Positions 16,745 to 25,915 of a stretch of 64,000 bases of DNA are shown here, one piece after another. The stretch spans positions 5,447,357 through 5,511,356 of the forward strand of contig KB906767.1 in assembly GCA_000381625.1 (NCBI GenBank). Direction: 5' to 3'. Below the pieces are notes generated by a model. The model did no database searches. It worked only from the letters and a program-made list of their open reading frames with translations, and was not told the DNA's origin. Every line of letters begins with the position of its first letter. Position 1 is the stretch's first letter. Source of the DNA: Bryobacterales bacterium KBS 96 (GTDB lineage Bacteria; Acidobacteriota; Terriglobia; Bryobacterales; Bryobacteraceae). A program made the translations under genes and the position numbers.

Positions 16745-18133
16745 TCAAAACCGGTATGCACCGTAGGCAAATGGGTAGTTGTAATCCTTTCCCCCACTTG
16801 TTTGTTTCAAGAATTGTCCCGCAAACAAATGCGCACAGCCGAACCCGAACGTCACTGCGCGATGCGGCTGATATTCAGCGATTGCATCGATCTCTTGTCC
16901 AATGTGGCGGCTGATGGCCGTCGTGGACGCCGGAATCACGACCTTGCCGGAATTGCCGTAGAGGGCATCGCCTGTCGTGGCAAGCCAAAAATTTTCATAG
17001 GTCTGTTTCAGCTTCCATTTCGTTCCGGCTTTTTCCTCCACGCCCAAACGAAATTGCTCTACGTTTCTCCAGCCCACCTGATCCGCGAACCCAAGCTTGT
17101 CGTGCGAAGAAGGATAGAGCTGATCGAACGTGCTCCACGTCCGGCCGCTGGGATCGCGTGTGCCGGAAGCGTAATTCACCGCGGCCAATAACCGGGGCAT
17201 CGCCCAACTCTTGCGAAACGTTTTGCCCAACTCCCAGTGGGCCGCCCAGGCAGCGATCGATTTCGATCCGACCGAGCCCGACTGTCGCGCCATTTCCACG
17301 TCATAGTCAAAATCGGCCGGGATCTCGCCCGTCCACCGGAATCCTGTCGTCACCTCGTTCAAAGCTCCGGGCACGGGATCCTGGGTGAGCGATTCTCCGG
17401 GCGGCGCGAGACGCCAGAAGACAAAAGGCTCGATCGTCGCGCGTGGGATCAGGTGAGAGAACGTGGAATAGATCCCATGCAGGTTGTTGCCTTGCACATG
17501 ATGATCGATCACGCCATCACGGTCGACTACGACTGAGGACGCAAACAAGCTGATCTTAAAATCGGGTTGATGCACATCCACACGGATTGCATCGAACGTC
17601 CGGCCGGTGTTCGACCAGTTTGACGGCCCGATGAGGCGCTGTCCGCCGAAACTAAGCACCTGACGGCCTGCAATGACGTCGATCCAGCCCTCGGTCGAAC
17701 TGCCAAACTCGGCATACGCCTGGCGGATGTCCCAGGTATTCTGATACGGCAAATCGCTGGGTAAATGCTGATTGAAGAAAATGCGCGAGTCCTGGGTCTC
17801 TCCGAAGAGACTAAACCATCGGCTCGGCTTCACTAATAAATTGAGCCGCAGACGGCCTAAGAGATAGGAATCGTCCGCTTTGCCGAATTTGATTCCGTTT
17901 TGTCCTTCCAGTCGTAAGCGGTAATCGCCGCCGAACTGTAGCCACGGCGGCAGGCTGCGATTTAAGTCTTCGACCGGCTGGAGCCATCCGGAAGCATCCG
18001 CTTGCTGATCGTTGGGCTCGCCACCCTGAGCGGTGTTGCTGGTCTGTGGTTGTGGCGCTGCCGACATCGCCGCAATCGTCGCCGCAACGAAAATGAGTAG
18101 AGGTCTCGAGAAAACGCGGAGCAGCGGGATCAT
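16745..18133 (-). CDS. Alginate-export-like outer-membrane beta-barrel protein
   Basis: This 462-residue protein has a signal peptide of about 25 residues and ends with a terminal aromatic residue (AYGAYRF), as outer-membrane barrels do. It has the alternating strand pattern of the alginate_exp (AlgE-like) family, with WLQFGGDYRLRLEGQNG near the start and DIRQAYAEF and VIAGRQVLSFGGQRL in the middle. The family forms porins for anionic polysaccharides or other solutes. No alginate synthesis genes are nearby, so the substrate is open. Confidence 0.8.
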   Translation of the reverse strand: MIPLLRVFSRPLLIFVAATIAAMSAAPQPQTSNTAQGGEPNDQQADASGWLQPVEDLNRSLPPWLQFGGDYRLRLEGQNGIKFGKADDSYLLGRLRLNLLVKPSRWFSLFGETQDSRIFFNQHLPSDLPYQNTWDIRQAYAEFGSSTEGWIDVIAGRQVLSFGGQRLIGPSNWSNTGRTFDAIRVDVHQPDFKISLFASSVVVDRDGVIDHHVQGNNLHGIYSTFSHLIPRATIEPFVFWRLAPPGESLTQDPVPGALNEVTTGFRWTGEIPADFDYDVEMARQSGSVGSKSIAAWAAHWELGKTFRKSWAMPRLLAAVNYASGTRDPSGRTWSTFDQLYPSSHDKLGFADQVGWRNVEQFRLGVEEKAGTKWKLKQTYENFWLATTGDALYGNSGKVVIPASTTAISRHIGQEIDAIAEYQPHRAVTFGFGCAHLFAGQFLKQTSGGKDYNYPFAYGAYRF

Positions 18134-18391
18134 GTTTCCCGGAATCCAGTTACGCAGTACGACTTGCTAGCGGATAAAAGAGGCCTGTCGATCATTACTC
18201 TCCAGCGATTCATTCTCTATTTTGGACCGTGGCGGGAATACTCACGGAAGCACCCGCCCGATTAGCTCGCCGCGGTCGATCTCGACAAAAACCGATACGC
18301 GACGGAACTTCTTTGTTCAGCCGTCGTCTACTCCCTCACAAGGATCCTCGCACGCCTGGTCTTTAAGTAAAGTACAGGCGCGGACAAAATT

Positions 18392-20851
18392 ATGGAAGCT
18401 TTTCTCAAAGATATCCTGCATTCGGTCCGCATGTTTCGCCGGAGCCCTGCGTTTACTGTCGCCGCGGTGGCCGCCCTCGCTCTCGGCATCGGCGCGAACA
18501 CCGCCATTTTCTCGGTAGTCAACGCAGTCCTGCTGAAGCCGTTGACCTATCCCGATCCCGACCGCATCGTGCAGTTCCTGCTGACTTCCCCCCAAGGCTC
18601 AGGGCCGGGCGCGTCGGTGACTAAGTTCAACATCTGGAAGCAACAGACGCAGGTTTTTCAAGACGTCGCCGCCTACGATTTCGGAGGCCCTGGTCTGAAT
18701 CTGACTGGTGGCGCATTTCCGGAGCAAGTCCAGGGCATACACGTCACCAAAGACTATTTCCGGCTTTTCGGAGCCGAAGTGGCAACGGGACGCACGTTCA
18801 CGACGGAAGAAGACCGCCCCAACGGCGGCCATGTCGTCGTGCTTAGCAATGGGCTATGGAAACGACGCTTTGGCGGCGATCCGGGTATTGTCGGGAAAGC
18901 CATCTCGCTCGGAAATCAGCCGTATACCGTCGTGGGCATTCTCGCGTCCAATTTCGCGACGGATCCGCCCGCCGACCTCTGGCTTCCATTTCAGTTCGAC
19001 CCGAACAGCAACGACCAGGCCCACTATTTCATCGCCGCCGCGCGCCTGAAGTCTGGCGTGACGCTCGGCATGGCCAATGCGCAGATGCAACTGGCAGCCA
19101 ATCAGTTCCGGCGCAAATACCCCGGTGTCCTCGGCCCGAAGGACGGTTTTGGCGTCCAAAAGCTGCAAGACGCGATCGTCAGCGATGTCCGCTCGTCGCT
19201 ATTTGTGCTGATCGGCGCCGTGAGCTTCGTGCTACTGATCGCGTGCGCCAACGTAGCAAATTTGTTGTTGGTTCGCGCAAGCGGGCGCAGACGCGAGATC
19301 GCCATCCGGGCGGCTGTGGGCGCCGGGCGCATGCGCATTATTCGCCAGTTACTCACCGAAAGCGTTTTGCTTTCACTTGCAGGCGGCGCGTTCGGCCTGG
19401 TTCTCGGTATGGTGGGGGTGCGCGCGCTTCTCGCTATCAATCCAGGGAACATTCCGCGCATCGGCGAACACGGCGCGGCCGTCACGCTCGATTGGCGCGT
19501 TCTCGCGTTCACGCTAGTAGTGGCGCTTCTGACGGGTATTTTATTCGGCCTGATTCCGGCGCTCGAAGCGACGCGTTCCGACCTCAGCGCCACGCTCAAA
19601 GAAAGCGGCGGGCGCACCGGCACGAGTTTCCGGCAAAACAAGGCCCGATCGTTGCTTGTCGTCAGCGAAATGGCGCTGGCGCTGATATTGCTCATCGGAG
19701 CGGCGCTGCTGATCCGCACATTCCTCGCTCTTCGCAGCGTAGATCCCGGATTCAACGCGCATAACGTGCTTACCCTGCAAATGTCGCTGACCGGCCCGCG
19801 CTTTGAGAAGACGGCGGGAGTGGCGCAACTCGCCCGCGACGGCATCGAGAGGATCGAGTCCCTGCCGGGGGTCGAGGCTGCGGGTACGACGTGCTGTCTG
19901 CCGCTCGAAGGCGGCTTCGGGCTTCCGTTCACGATCCTCGGGCGGCCGCTGACAAACGGTCCTTATCACGGCGGCGGCGGATGGATGAACGTCTCTCCGC
20001 GTTACTTCGACGTCTTCAAAATTCCCATGCTGCGCGGTCGGGCCTTCACTCCGCGGGATGACGGCAGTGCGCCCGGCGTCGTCATCATCAACCAGGCAAT
20101 GGCACATCAGTACTGGCCTAAAAGCGATCCTCTGAAGGATCGAATCGTCATCGGTAAGGGCGTCGGCCCCGAATTCGACGAACCGGCGCGCCAGATTGTC
20201 GGTGTTGTCGCGGATGTGCGCGATGGCGGGCTGAATCGTAATCCACGCCCGACCATGTACATCCCGGTCGCGCAGGTTCCCGATGGCGTGACCGCGCTCA
20301 ACGCCCGAATCGGACCTATTGCCTGGATCGTCCGCACTCGTGTTTCCCCGCATTCCTTGACATCCGCCATAGAGAAGGAACTCCGGGAGGCGAGCGGCGG
20401 GCTCCCCGTGGCGCATGTCCGCTCGATGGATGAAATCGTCGTGCAATCGACCGCGCGCGCTGATTTCAACATGGTGTTGTTGACCATTTTCGGTTGCTCG
20501 GCGTTGCTGTTGGCCGCCATTGGCATCTACGGCCTGATGGCTTACTCGGTGGAGCAGCGCACCCAGGAGATCGGTATCCGCATGGCGCTTGGCGCCGAAT
20601 CGCACAATGTCAGAAACATGGTCATCGTGCAGGGCATGCGGCTTGCGCTTATTGGTGTAGCGATTGGGATTGCGGCCTCGTTCGGCCTCACGCGTCTCAT
20701 CGCCACGTTTCTGTTCGGAGTAACGAGCTGGGATCCCGTCGTGTTCGTCATCGTGCCCGTCGTTCTGAGCGCAGTTGCTCTGTTCGCCGTCTGGCTCCCG
20801 GCGCGCCGGGCCACGCTTGTCGATCCCATCGACGCGCTGCGATACGAATAG
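18392..20851 (+). CDS. ADOP-type ABC transporter permease (two FtsX/MacB domains)
   Basis: This 819-residue inner-membrane protein has an N-terminal helix (ALALGIGANTAIFSVVN), a MacB-type periplasmic domain, a first FtsX block with about three helices (CANVANLLLVRASGRRREIAIRAA is cut by LRVGAGR-like turns), a second periplasmic domain and a last FtsX block ending LDPIDALRYE-like. This is the acidobacterial duplicated-orphaned-permease arrangement. Such proteins belong to MacB-like export systems, but no ATPase gene is adjacent. Function is probably export of small peptides or antibiotics, unproven. Confidence 0.88.
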   Translation: MEAFLKDILHSVRMFRRSPAFTVAAVAALALGIGANTAIFSVVNAVLLKPLTYPDPDRIVQFLLTSPQGSGPGASVTKFNIWKQQTQVFQDVAAYDFGGPGLNLTGGAFPEQVQGIHVTKDYFRLFGAEVATGRTFTTEEDRPNGGHVVVLSNGLWKRRFGGDPGIVGKAISLGNQPYTVVGILASNFATDPPADLWLPFQFDPNSNDQAHYFIAAARLKSGVTLGMANAQMQLAANQFRRKYPGVLGPKDGFGVQKLQDAIVSDVRSSLFVLIGAVSFVLLIACANVANLLLVRASGRRREIAIRAAVGAGRMRIIRQLLTESVLLSLAGGAFGLVLGMVGVRALLAINPGNIPRIGEHGAAVTLDWRVLAFTLVVALLTGILFGLIPALEATRSDLSATLKESGGRTGTSFRQNKARSLLVVSEMALALILLIGAALLIRTFLALRSVDPGFNAHNVLTLQMSLTGPRFEKTAGVAQLARDGIERIESLPGVEAAGTTCCLPLEGGFGLPFTILGRPLTNGPYHGGGGWMNVSPRYFDVFKIPMLRGRAFTPRDDGSAPGVVIINQAMAHQYWPKSDPLKDRIVIGKGVGPEFDEPARQIVGVVADVRDGGLNRNPRPTMYIPVAQVPDGVTALNARIGPIAWIVRTRVSPHSLTSAIEKELREASGGLPVAHVRSMDEIVVQSTARADFNMVLLTIFGCSALLLAAIGIYGLMAYSVEQRTQEIGIRMALGAESHNVRNMVIVQGMRLALIGVAIGIAASFGLTRLIATFLFGVTSWDPVVFVIVPVVLSAVALFAVWLPARRATLVDPIDALRYE

Positions 20852-20893
20852 CACGGCTTTGCCAACGCGTGTTATTTCAGGATCTTGGGTTCG

Positions 20894-20960
20894 TGGCGCA
20901 CGATTCATCGTGCTGGCGGGCGGTTCACTGCCGCTCCCGCCAAACTGAACTTCGCCGCAA
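20894..20960. repeat. Dispersed repeat, second copy of the 16255 element
   Basis: GCGCACGATTCATCGTGC contains a perfect 7-bp stem with a 2-base loop and is followed by TGGCGGGCGGTTCACTGCC, then CCAAACTGAACTTCGCC. It matches 16255-16293 with few changes but lacks that copy's CCGTGGGC hairpin. It fills much of the 297-bp gap after the ADOP permease gene. Confidence 0.7.
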
Positions 20961-21148
20961 CACGCAAAGCCATGCGCTATAACCCAGCGTGGCTGGGCGG
21001 ATGGCGATGCCACAGACCTAGCCAAAGCATGGCTTTCCGGCTCAGACTCCGCGAGTTCACCCCGGAATTTCGGCGTTCCGCCTCTTCCCTTTCCCGTCTC
21101 GACTGCTTACAATGATCCGAGCCGCCCAACGCGGCGACACTATTTCTT

Positions 21149-21511
21149 ATGAAGCATCTCTTCTTCGCGTTCGCGCTGTTGGGCCTGACCCTCACGCTTC
21201 GGTCCGCTCCCGAGAATGTCTCCGATATTTCTGGAAAATGGCATTTTGTGCTCGATACGCCCGGCGGCGACCGGGAGATGGACGCGGTCTTTCACTTGGA
21301 TGGCGATAAGGTAACCGGTAAATGGGGAACTGCCGATGTGAGCGGCACGTTCACCGGAGGAAAGCTGGCTCTGAGCTTTCCATACACTTCCGACGAAAAC
21401 GGCGAACGGGACACGCTGAAAATCACCGGTGACCTCAGAGACGGCAAACTGATCGGCGATTGGCAGTTCGGCGGCTATAACGGCACCTTCAAAGCAACGC
21501 CCGTAAAGTAG
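21149..21511 (+). CDS. Small secreted protein, beta-rich
   Basis: This 120-residue protein has a clear signal peptide (KHLFFAFALLGLTLTL) and a mature part of repeating short strands: GKWHFVLDTPGG, GDKVTGKWGTADVSG, GGKLALSFPY and GKLIGDWQFGGYNG. The regular G-K-x-x-G-x-W rhythm suggests a small lipocalin-like or beta-sandwich fold, found as hypothetical secreted proteins in Acidobacteriota. The function is unknown. It stands 61 bp upstream of the amine operon but has no evident link to it. Confidence 0.7.
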   Translation: MKHLFFAFALLGLTLTLRSAPENVSDISGKWHFVLDTPGGDREMDAVFHLDGDKVTGKWGTADVSGTFTGGKLALSFPYTSDENGERDTLKITGDLRDGKLIGDWQFGGYNGTFKATPVK

Positions 21512-21572
21512 ACGTAAGGCATTTGGCTCCTGTTTTCCGCCTTTTGTCTTCTTCGCCCGTTATACTCATCCA

Positions 21573-23048
21573 ATGCCTGCCAACGACTCACACGATCTGA
21601 GCCGTTTCGGCTACACGCAAGAACTCTTCCGCGACATGGGAGGGTTCTCGAATTTCGCGATTTCCTTCTCGATCATTTCCATCCTGACCGGCGCCGTGAC
21701 GCTCTACGGCTACGGGCTACAGATGGGCGGTCCGCTGGAGATGACGTTGGGATGGCCCATTGCCACACTGTTCACGCTGACCATCGGCATTAGCATGGCT
21801 GAGCTTTGTTCCGCGTATCCGACCTCGGGCGCGATGTATCACTGGGCTTCCGCGCTCGGCGGCCCAGGCGCCGGCTGGTTCGTCGCGTGGCTGAGCATTG
21901 TAGGGCTAATCGCCGCGGAAGCCGGAATCGACTATAGTTGCGCGCAATTCATGCTGCCCTTTTTTCGAGTCGCCGTATCGCCGCGCAATATCTTCATCGC
22001 TTTCGCGCTCACATTAGTCATTCATGGGTTGCTGAATCAGTATGGCGTAAAACTCGTTGCCCGGTTAAATGACATCAGCGTCACCGTGCATATCGTTGGC
22101 GTCCTGGCCATCGTCGTCGGCGTTTTCTGGTTCGCCCCGTTACAACCGGTGGGCTTCCTGCTGACGCCATCGCCGGCGGCTTCGATCAAGGCGCCGTTCG
22201 TCTGGCTGTTTCTTCTCGGCCTGCTGCAAGCGCAATGGACCTACACAGGTTTTGAAGCTTCGGCGCATATGTGCGAAGAGACTTCGAACGCGCGGCGAAG
22301 CGCTCCGTGGGGAATCGTCCTTTCCGTGGCGGTCTCCGGCATCGCGGGTTATGCTTTGCTGCTGGCGTTGACCTTCGCGATCCAATCCGTGCCGGGTGTC
22401 CTCGCCGCGAAGGATGCGCAGGGCAATACGATTCCGGCGGCGATCGCCATCCTTCAAACAGCATTGGGCGCGCGCATCGGAAATGGACTCGCTGCCCTTG
22501 CATCGATGGCTATGTGGTTCTGCGGCCTATCGTGCGTGACGTCCGCTTCCCGCGCCGTGTATGCGCTCGCTCGCGATGGCGGGATGCCCAAGCCGAAATT
22601 CTTCGCGCGGGTCAATCCGAAACATGGGACACCCGGGCCGGCGATCTGGGCGGTCGTCGTTGCGACTATCGTTGCCATGGCATGGTCGGGCGCAATTCCC
22701 GTCGTGACCTCGCTCAGCACCGTGGCGCTCTACCTGGCCTATATCATCCCGGTAATTCTGGGGTTACGCGCGCGCAAGCATGTCCCTTCCTGGACAGAAT
22801 CCGCCGTCTGGAGCGCCGGAAAATGGGGACGGACCCTCAATTGGTGTGCGATAACCTACGCAATTTTCATTTGTTTTGTACTGATTATGCCTCCGAATGA
22901 ATTGGCCGGGAAAACCCTCGCCGGCGTCGTCGCTATCCTGACGTTGATTTACTGGCTCAACGTGCGGCGGAAGTTCCGCGGCCCCGAGTGGGCGCGCCAG
23001 GCCGCCGTCGTCCCCGCAGGACAACCCCCCGCAGGAGCACCGAAATGA
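21573..23048 (+). CDS. APC family amino acid/amine permease
   Basis: This 491-residue inner-membrane protein has about twelve helices, with the family start SFGYTQEL-like (RFGYTQELFRDMGGFSNFAI) and FGIS-type glycine stretches, and YPTSGAMYHWAS in an early helix. The form is closest to the bacterial amino-acid/polyamine and GABA-type permeases. Its stop codon overlaps the ATG of the aldehyde dehydrogenase gene (ATGA). It is therefore the first gene of a coupled operon and likely imports the amine that the other three enzymes process. Confidence 0.88.
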   Translation: MPANDSHDLSRFGYTQELFRDMGGFSNFAISFSIISILTGAVTLYGYGLQMGGPLEMTLGWPIATLFTLTIGISMAELCSAYPTSGAMYHWASALGGPGAGWFVAWLSIVGLIAAEAGIDYSCAQFMLPFFRVAVSPRNIFIAFALTLVIHGLLNQYGVKLVARLNDISVTVHIVGVLAIVVGVFWFAPLQPVGFLLTPSPAASIKAPFVWLFLLGLLQAQWTYTGFEASAHMCEETSNARRSAPWGIVLSVAVSGIAGYALLLALTFAIQSVPGVLAAKDAQGNTIPAAIAILQTALGARIGNGLAALASMAMWFCGLSCVTSASRAVYALARDGGMPKPKFFARVNPKHGTPGPAIWAVVVATIVAMAWSGAIPVVTSLSTVALYLAYIIPVILGLRARKHVPSWTESAVWSAGKWGRTLNWCAITYAIFICFVLIMPPNELAGKTLAGVVAILTLIYWLNVRRKFRGPEWARQAAVVPAGQPPAGAPK

Positions 23049-24520
23049 CCGCAACTGAAGCGAAGCAATTTCTTCCGCCCGCCCGCCATTTCATCAACGG
23101 AAAGGCCGTCGAGGGCTCAGGCGGCGCTTCCATCGAAATCCGCAACCCGGCAACGGGCGAGCTTCTTACCTCTGTCCCGGATGCCGCCGCCGAAGATGTT
23201 GACCGCGCCGTAGCCGCTGCCCGCCAATCGTTCGAAAACCGCGCTTGGCGCGGCATGGACCCGTCCGCGAAAGAACGCATCCTGCTTCGCGTCGCCGAGC
23301 TGATGGAGCGGGACATAGAAAAGCTCGCCGCGGTCGAATCGCTGGAAAACGGCAAGACTTTTCGCGAGGCGCTCCGCGCGGATGTAAATCCCGGCATCGA
23401 TTCCTTCCGCTACTACGCGGGCTGGGTCCGCCGCATTTACGGCGAGACAGTCCCGGTGGATGGGCCATTCCTGAACTACACATTGCGAGAGCCCGTGGGC
23501 GTGGCCGGCGCCATCGTGCCGTGGAATTACCCTACCTGCATCGCCACATGGAAACTGGCTCCCGCGCTCGCCTGCGGCTGTTCAATCGTGCTGAAGCCTT
23601 CCGAATTAACGCCGCTGACCGCGCTGATGCTCGCCGAACTGTGTGCCGAGGCGGGAGTTCCGGAAGGAGTCGTCAATGTCGTTACTGGCTACGGCGCAAC
23701 CGCGGGAGATGCGCTGGCCCGGCACATGGACGTCGATAAGATCGCGTTTACCGGCAGCATTCGAACAGCACGATCTTTGCTGAAAGCTTCGGCCGAAAGC
23801 AATCTGAAGCGTCTGAGTCTCGAACTGGGCGGCAAAAACCCGAACATCATCTTTGCCGATTGCGATTTCGACGAAGCCGTGGACGCCGCATTCTGGGGCA
23901 TTTACGCTAACAAAGGCGAGGTTTGCAGCTCAGGGTCGCGCCTGCTTATCCAGGACTCCGTACACGACCAGTTCATCGAAAAGCTGATTGCTCGCGCCAA
24001 AGCGATGAAAGTCGGCGATCCGTTCGATCCTTCCTCCGAAATGGGCTCGCAAATTTCAAAAGCGCAACTCGACCGCATTCTTGGATACGTGGATGCCGGG
24101 CGGCGGGAAGGCGCCGAACTGCGTTGCGGCGGCCAGCGCGATACCGAAGGCGCGAAAGCCAACGGCCTTTTCGTTCAGCCGGCCATCTTCACGGGAGTGA
24201 AGCCTCAAATGAAAATCGCGCAGGAAGAGATTTTTGGCCCCGTGCTCGCGGCCATTCGTTTCCGCGATGAGGAAGAAGCGGCTCAGATCGCCAACGGCAC
24301 CATCTACGGCCTGGTATCCGCCGTTTGGACACGCGATATCCGGCTCGCCCACCGCATCGCGTCGCGCATCAAAGCAGGCTCGGTCTGGATCAACACCTAT
24401 AACGGTTTCGACAGCGCGTCATCCTTCGGCGGATACAAGCAGAGCGGCTTCGGGCGCGACCTCGGCGCCCACGCTCTGGAGCAGTACACGAACGTGAAAT
24501 CCGTCTGGGTAGGGCTATGA
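23045..24520 (+). CDS. NAD(P)-dependent aldehyde dehydrogenase
   Basis: This 491-residue cytoplasmic enzyme oxidises an aldehyde to a carboxylic acid. It has all catalytic parts: VPWNYP with Asn161, LELGGKNP with Glu260 and GEVCSSGSR with the nucleophile Cys294. It resembles the gamma-glutamyl-aminoaldehyde/betaine aldehyde dehydrogenase group (PuuC-like). The start overlaps the permease stop and its own stop overlaps the next ATG, so translation of three genes is coupled. The context suggests an amino- or gamma-glutamylamino-aldehyde substrate. Confidence 0.93.
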   Translation: MTATEAKQFLPPARHFINGKAVEGSGGASIEIRNPATGELLTSVPDAAAEDVDRAVAAARQSFENRAWRGMDPSAKERILLRVAELMERDIEKLAAVESLENGKTFREALRADVNPGIDSFRYYAGWVRRIYGETVPVDGPFLNYTLREPVGVAGAIVPWNYPTCIATWKLAPALACGCSIVLKPSELTPLTALMLAELCAEAGVPEGVVNVVTGYGATAGDALARHMDVDKIAFTGSIRTARSLLKASAESNLKRLSLELGGKNPNIIFADCDFDEAVDAAFWGIYANKGEVCSSGSRLLIQDSVHDQFIEKLIARAKAMKVGDPFDPSSEMGSQISKAQLDRILGYVDAGRREGAELRCGGQRDTEGAKANGLFVQPAIFTGVKPQMKIAQEEIFGPVLAAIRFRDEEEAAQIANGTIYGLVSAVWTRDIRLAHRIASRIKAGSVWINTYNGFDSASSFGGYKQSGFGRDLGAHALEQYTNVKSVWVGL

Positions 24521-25860
24521 CGCGGATCGACGACATCCTGCAAGACCTCACGACCGAAGGAATCCGTCGCATCAAGCTCGGCGTCACCGATATTGATGGA
24601 ATTTTGCGCGGCAAGTACATCAGTCTGGAGAAGTTCGCCAGTTCTTTCGACCATCTTGGCTTCTGCGATGTCATTTTCGGATGGGACATTGGCGACGTGC
24701 TTTATGACAACGCCAAATACACCGGCTGGCACACCGGTTACCCCGATGCCATGGCCTGCGTGGACTTAAGCACCTACCGCCCCATTCCCTGGGAGCCGGG
24801 GACCGCGTTCTTCTTAATGGACCTATGCGCAAAAGATGGCTCGCCGCTCGGCATCGCGCCGCGCCAGTTGTTGCGTAACGTCCTGAAACGTGCGGAATCC
24901 GCCGGCTATCACGCGAAGTTCGCCGCCGAATACGAGTTCTGGTTTTTTCGCGAAACACCTCAAACTCTTCGCGAAAAGGGCTTTCGCGGACTCACGCCGC
25001 TCAGCCCCGGCATGTGCGGTTACAGCCTGCTGCGCGCTTCGCAGAATTCCGCGCTGGTGCTCGACTTAATCGATCAGCTCAACGGCTTCAATATTCCGCT
25101 CGAAGGCTTTCACACGGAAACCGGCCCTGGGGTTTACGAGGCCGCCATTCTCGTTGACGATGCGCTGGCCGCCGCCGATAAAGCCGCTCTGTTCAAAACA
25201 GCCGTGAAGGAAATCGGAGCACGGCACGGCGTCATTCCTACTTTCATGGCGAAGTGGAGCGCCGATCTTCCCGGCTCCAGCGGCCATCTGCATCAGAGTC
25301 TCTGCGCGGCGCACGGTGGAACGAACCTGTTCTTCGAGCAGGGCGGCGCTTCTCCGCTCATGCGCCACTACATCGCCGGGCTGGTGATGTATCTCCCGGA
25401 ACTGATGGCGATGGTCGCGCCCACCGTCAATTCGTACAAGCGCACCGTTCCCGGCACGTGGGCGCCGATTAATTCCACATGGGGCGATGACAACCGCACC
25501 ACGGCGATCCGCTCTATCGCCGGGTCGCCGAAATCGACCCGTATCGAACTCCGGCTCTCGGCTGCCGATATTAATCCGTATCTCGCAATCGCGGCGAGCC
25601 TCGCGGCCGGCCTCGAAGGGATCGAGAGGAAGTTGGAGCCCTGCGCTCCCGTCACGAATGGCTATGCCGCAAAGAGCGCCGCCGCTCTGCCTGCCGACCT
25701 GTCCGTGGCGTCCGCGAAACTGCGCGAATCGCAGATTGCACGCAAATGGTTTGGCGACGAGTTTGTCGAGCATTATTGCGGCACTCGCGACTGGGAATGG
25801 CGTCAATATCAGCGCGCCGTCACCGATTGGGAGCTTGCCCGCTATTTCGAATCCATCTGA
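24517..25860 (+). CDS. Glutamine synthetase family gamma-glutamyl-amine ligase (PuuA/GlnT-like)
   Basis: This 447-residue enzyme keeps the GS active site: AEYEFWF (about 137-143), ETGPGVYE (201-208), GSSGHLHQSL (253-262), then NSYKRTVPGTWAP and RIELRLSAADINPYL. It is shorter at the N-terminus than true GlnA and lacks the adenylylation-site context, as do PuuA, IpuC and GlnA3/4 enzymes that join glutamate to polyamines, isopropylamine or ethanolamine. The operon with a permease and two dehydrogenases supports such a role. ATG overlaps the previous stop. Confidence 0.88.
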   Translation: MTRIDDILQDLTTEGIRRIKLGVTDIDGILRGKYISLEKFASSFDHLGFCDVIFGWDIGDVLYDNAKYTGWHTGYPDAMACVDLSTYRPIPWEPGTAFFLMDLCAKDGSPLGIAPRQLLRNVLKRAESAGYHAKFAAEYEFWFFRETPQTLREKGFRGLTPLSPGMCGYSLLRASQNSALVLDLIDQLNGFNIPLEGFHTETGPGVYEAAILVDDALAAADKAALFKTAVKEIGARHGVIPTFMAKWSADLPGSSGHLHQSLCAAHGGTNLFFEQGGASPLMRHYIAGLVMYLPELMAMVAPTVNSYKRTVPGTWAPINSTWGDDNRTTAIRSIAGSPKSTRIELRLSAADINPYLAIAASLAAGLEGIERKLEPCAPVTNGYAAKSAAALPADLSVASAKLRESQIARKWFGDEFVEHYCGTRDWEWRQYQRAVTDWELARYFESI

Positions 25861-25915
25861 CGCTCCGCTGTATCTTGTAGAGGTGACGCATGCGCCACGC
25901 GCCGTTCGCAACTTC

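Noticed and set aside
19541-21025. 494-residue minus-strand frame opposite the ADOP permease
   Set aside because: It runs antisense to a well-supported permease and has low-complexity charged sequence only.
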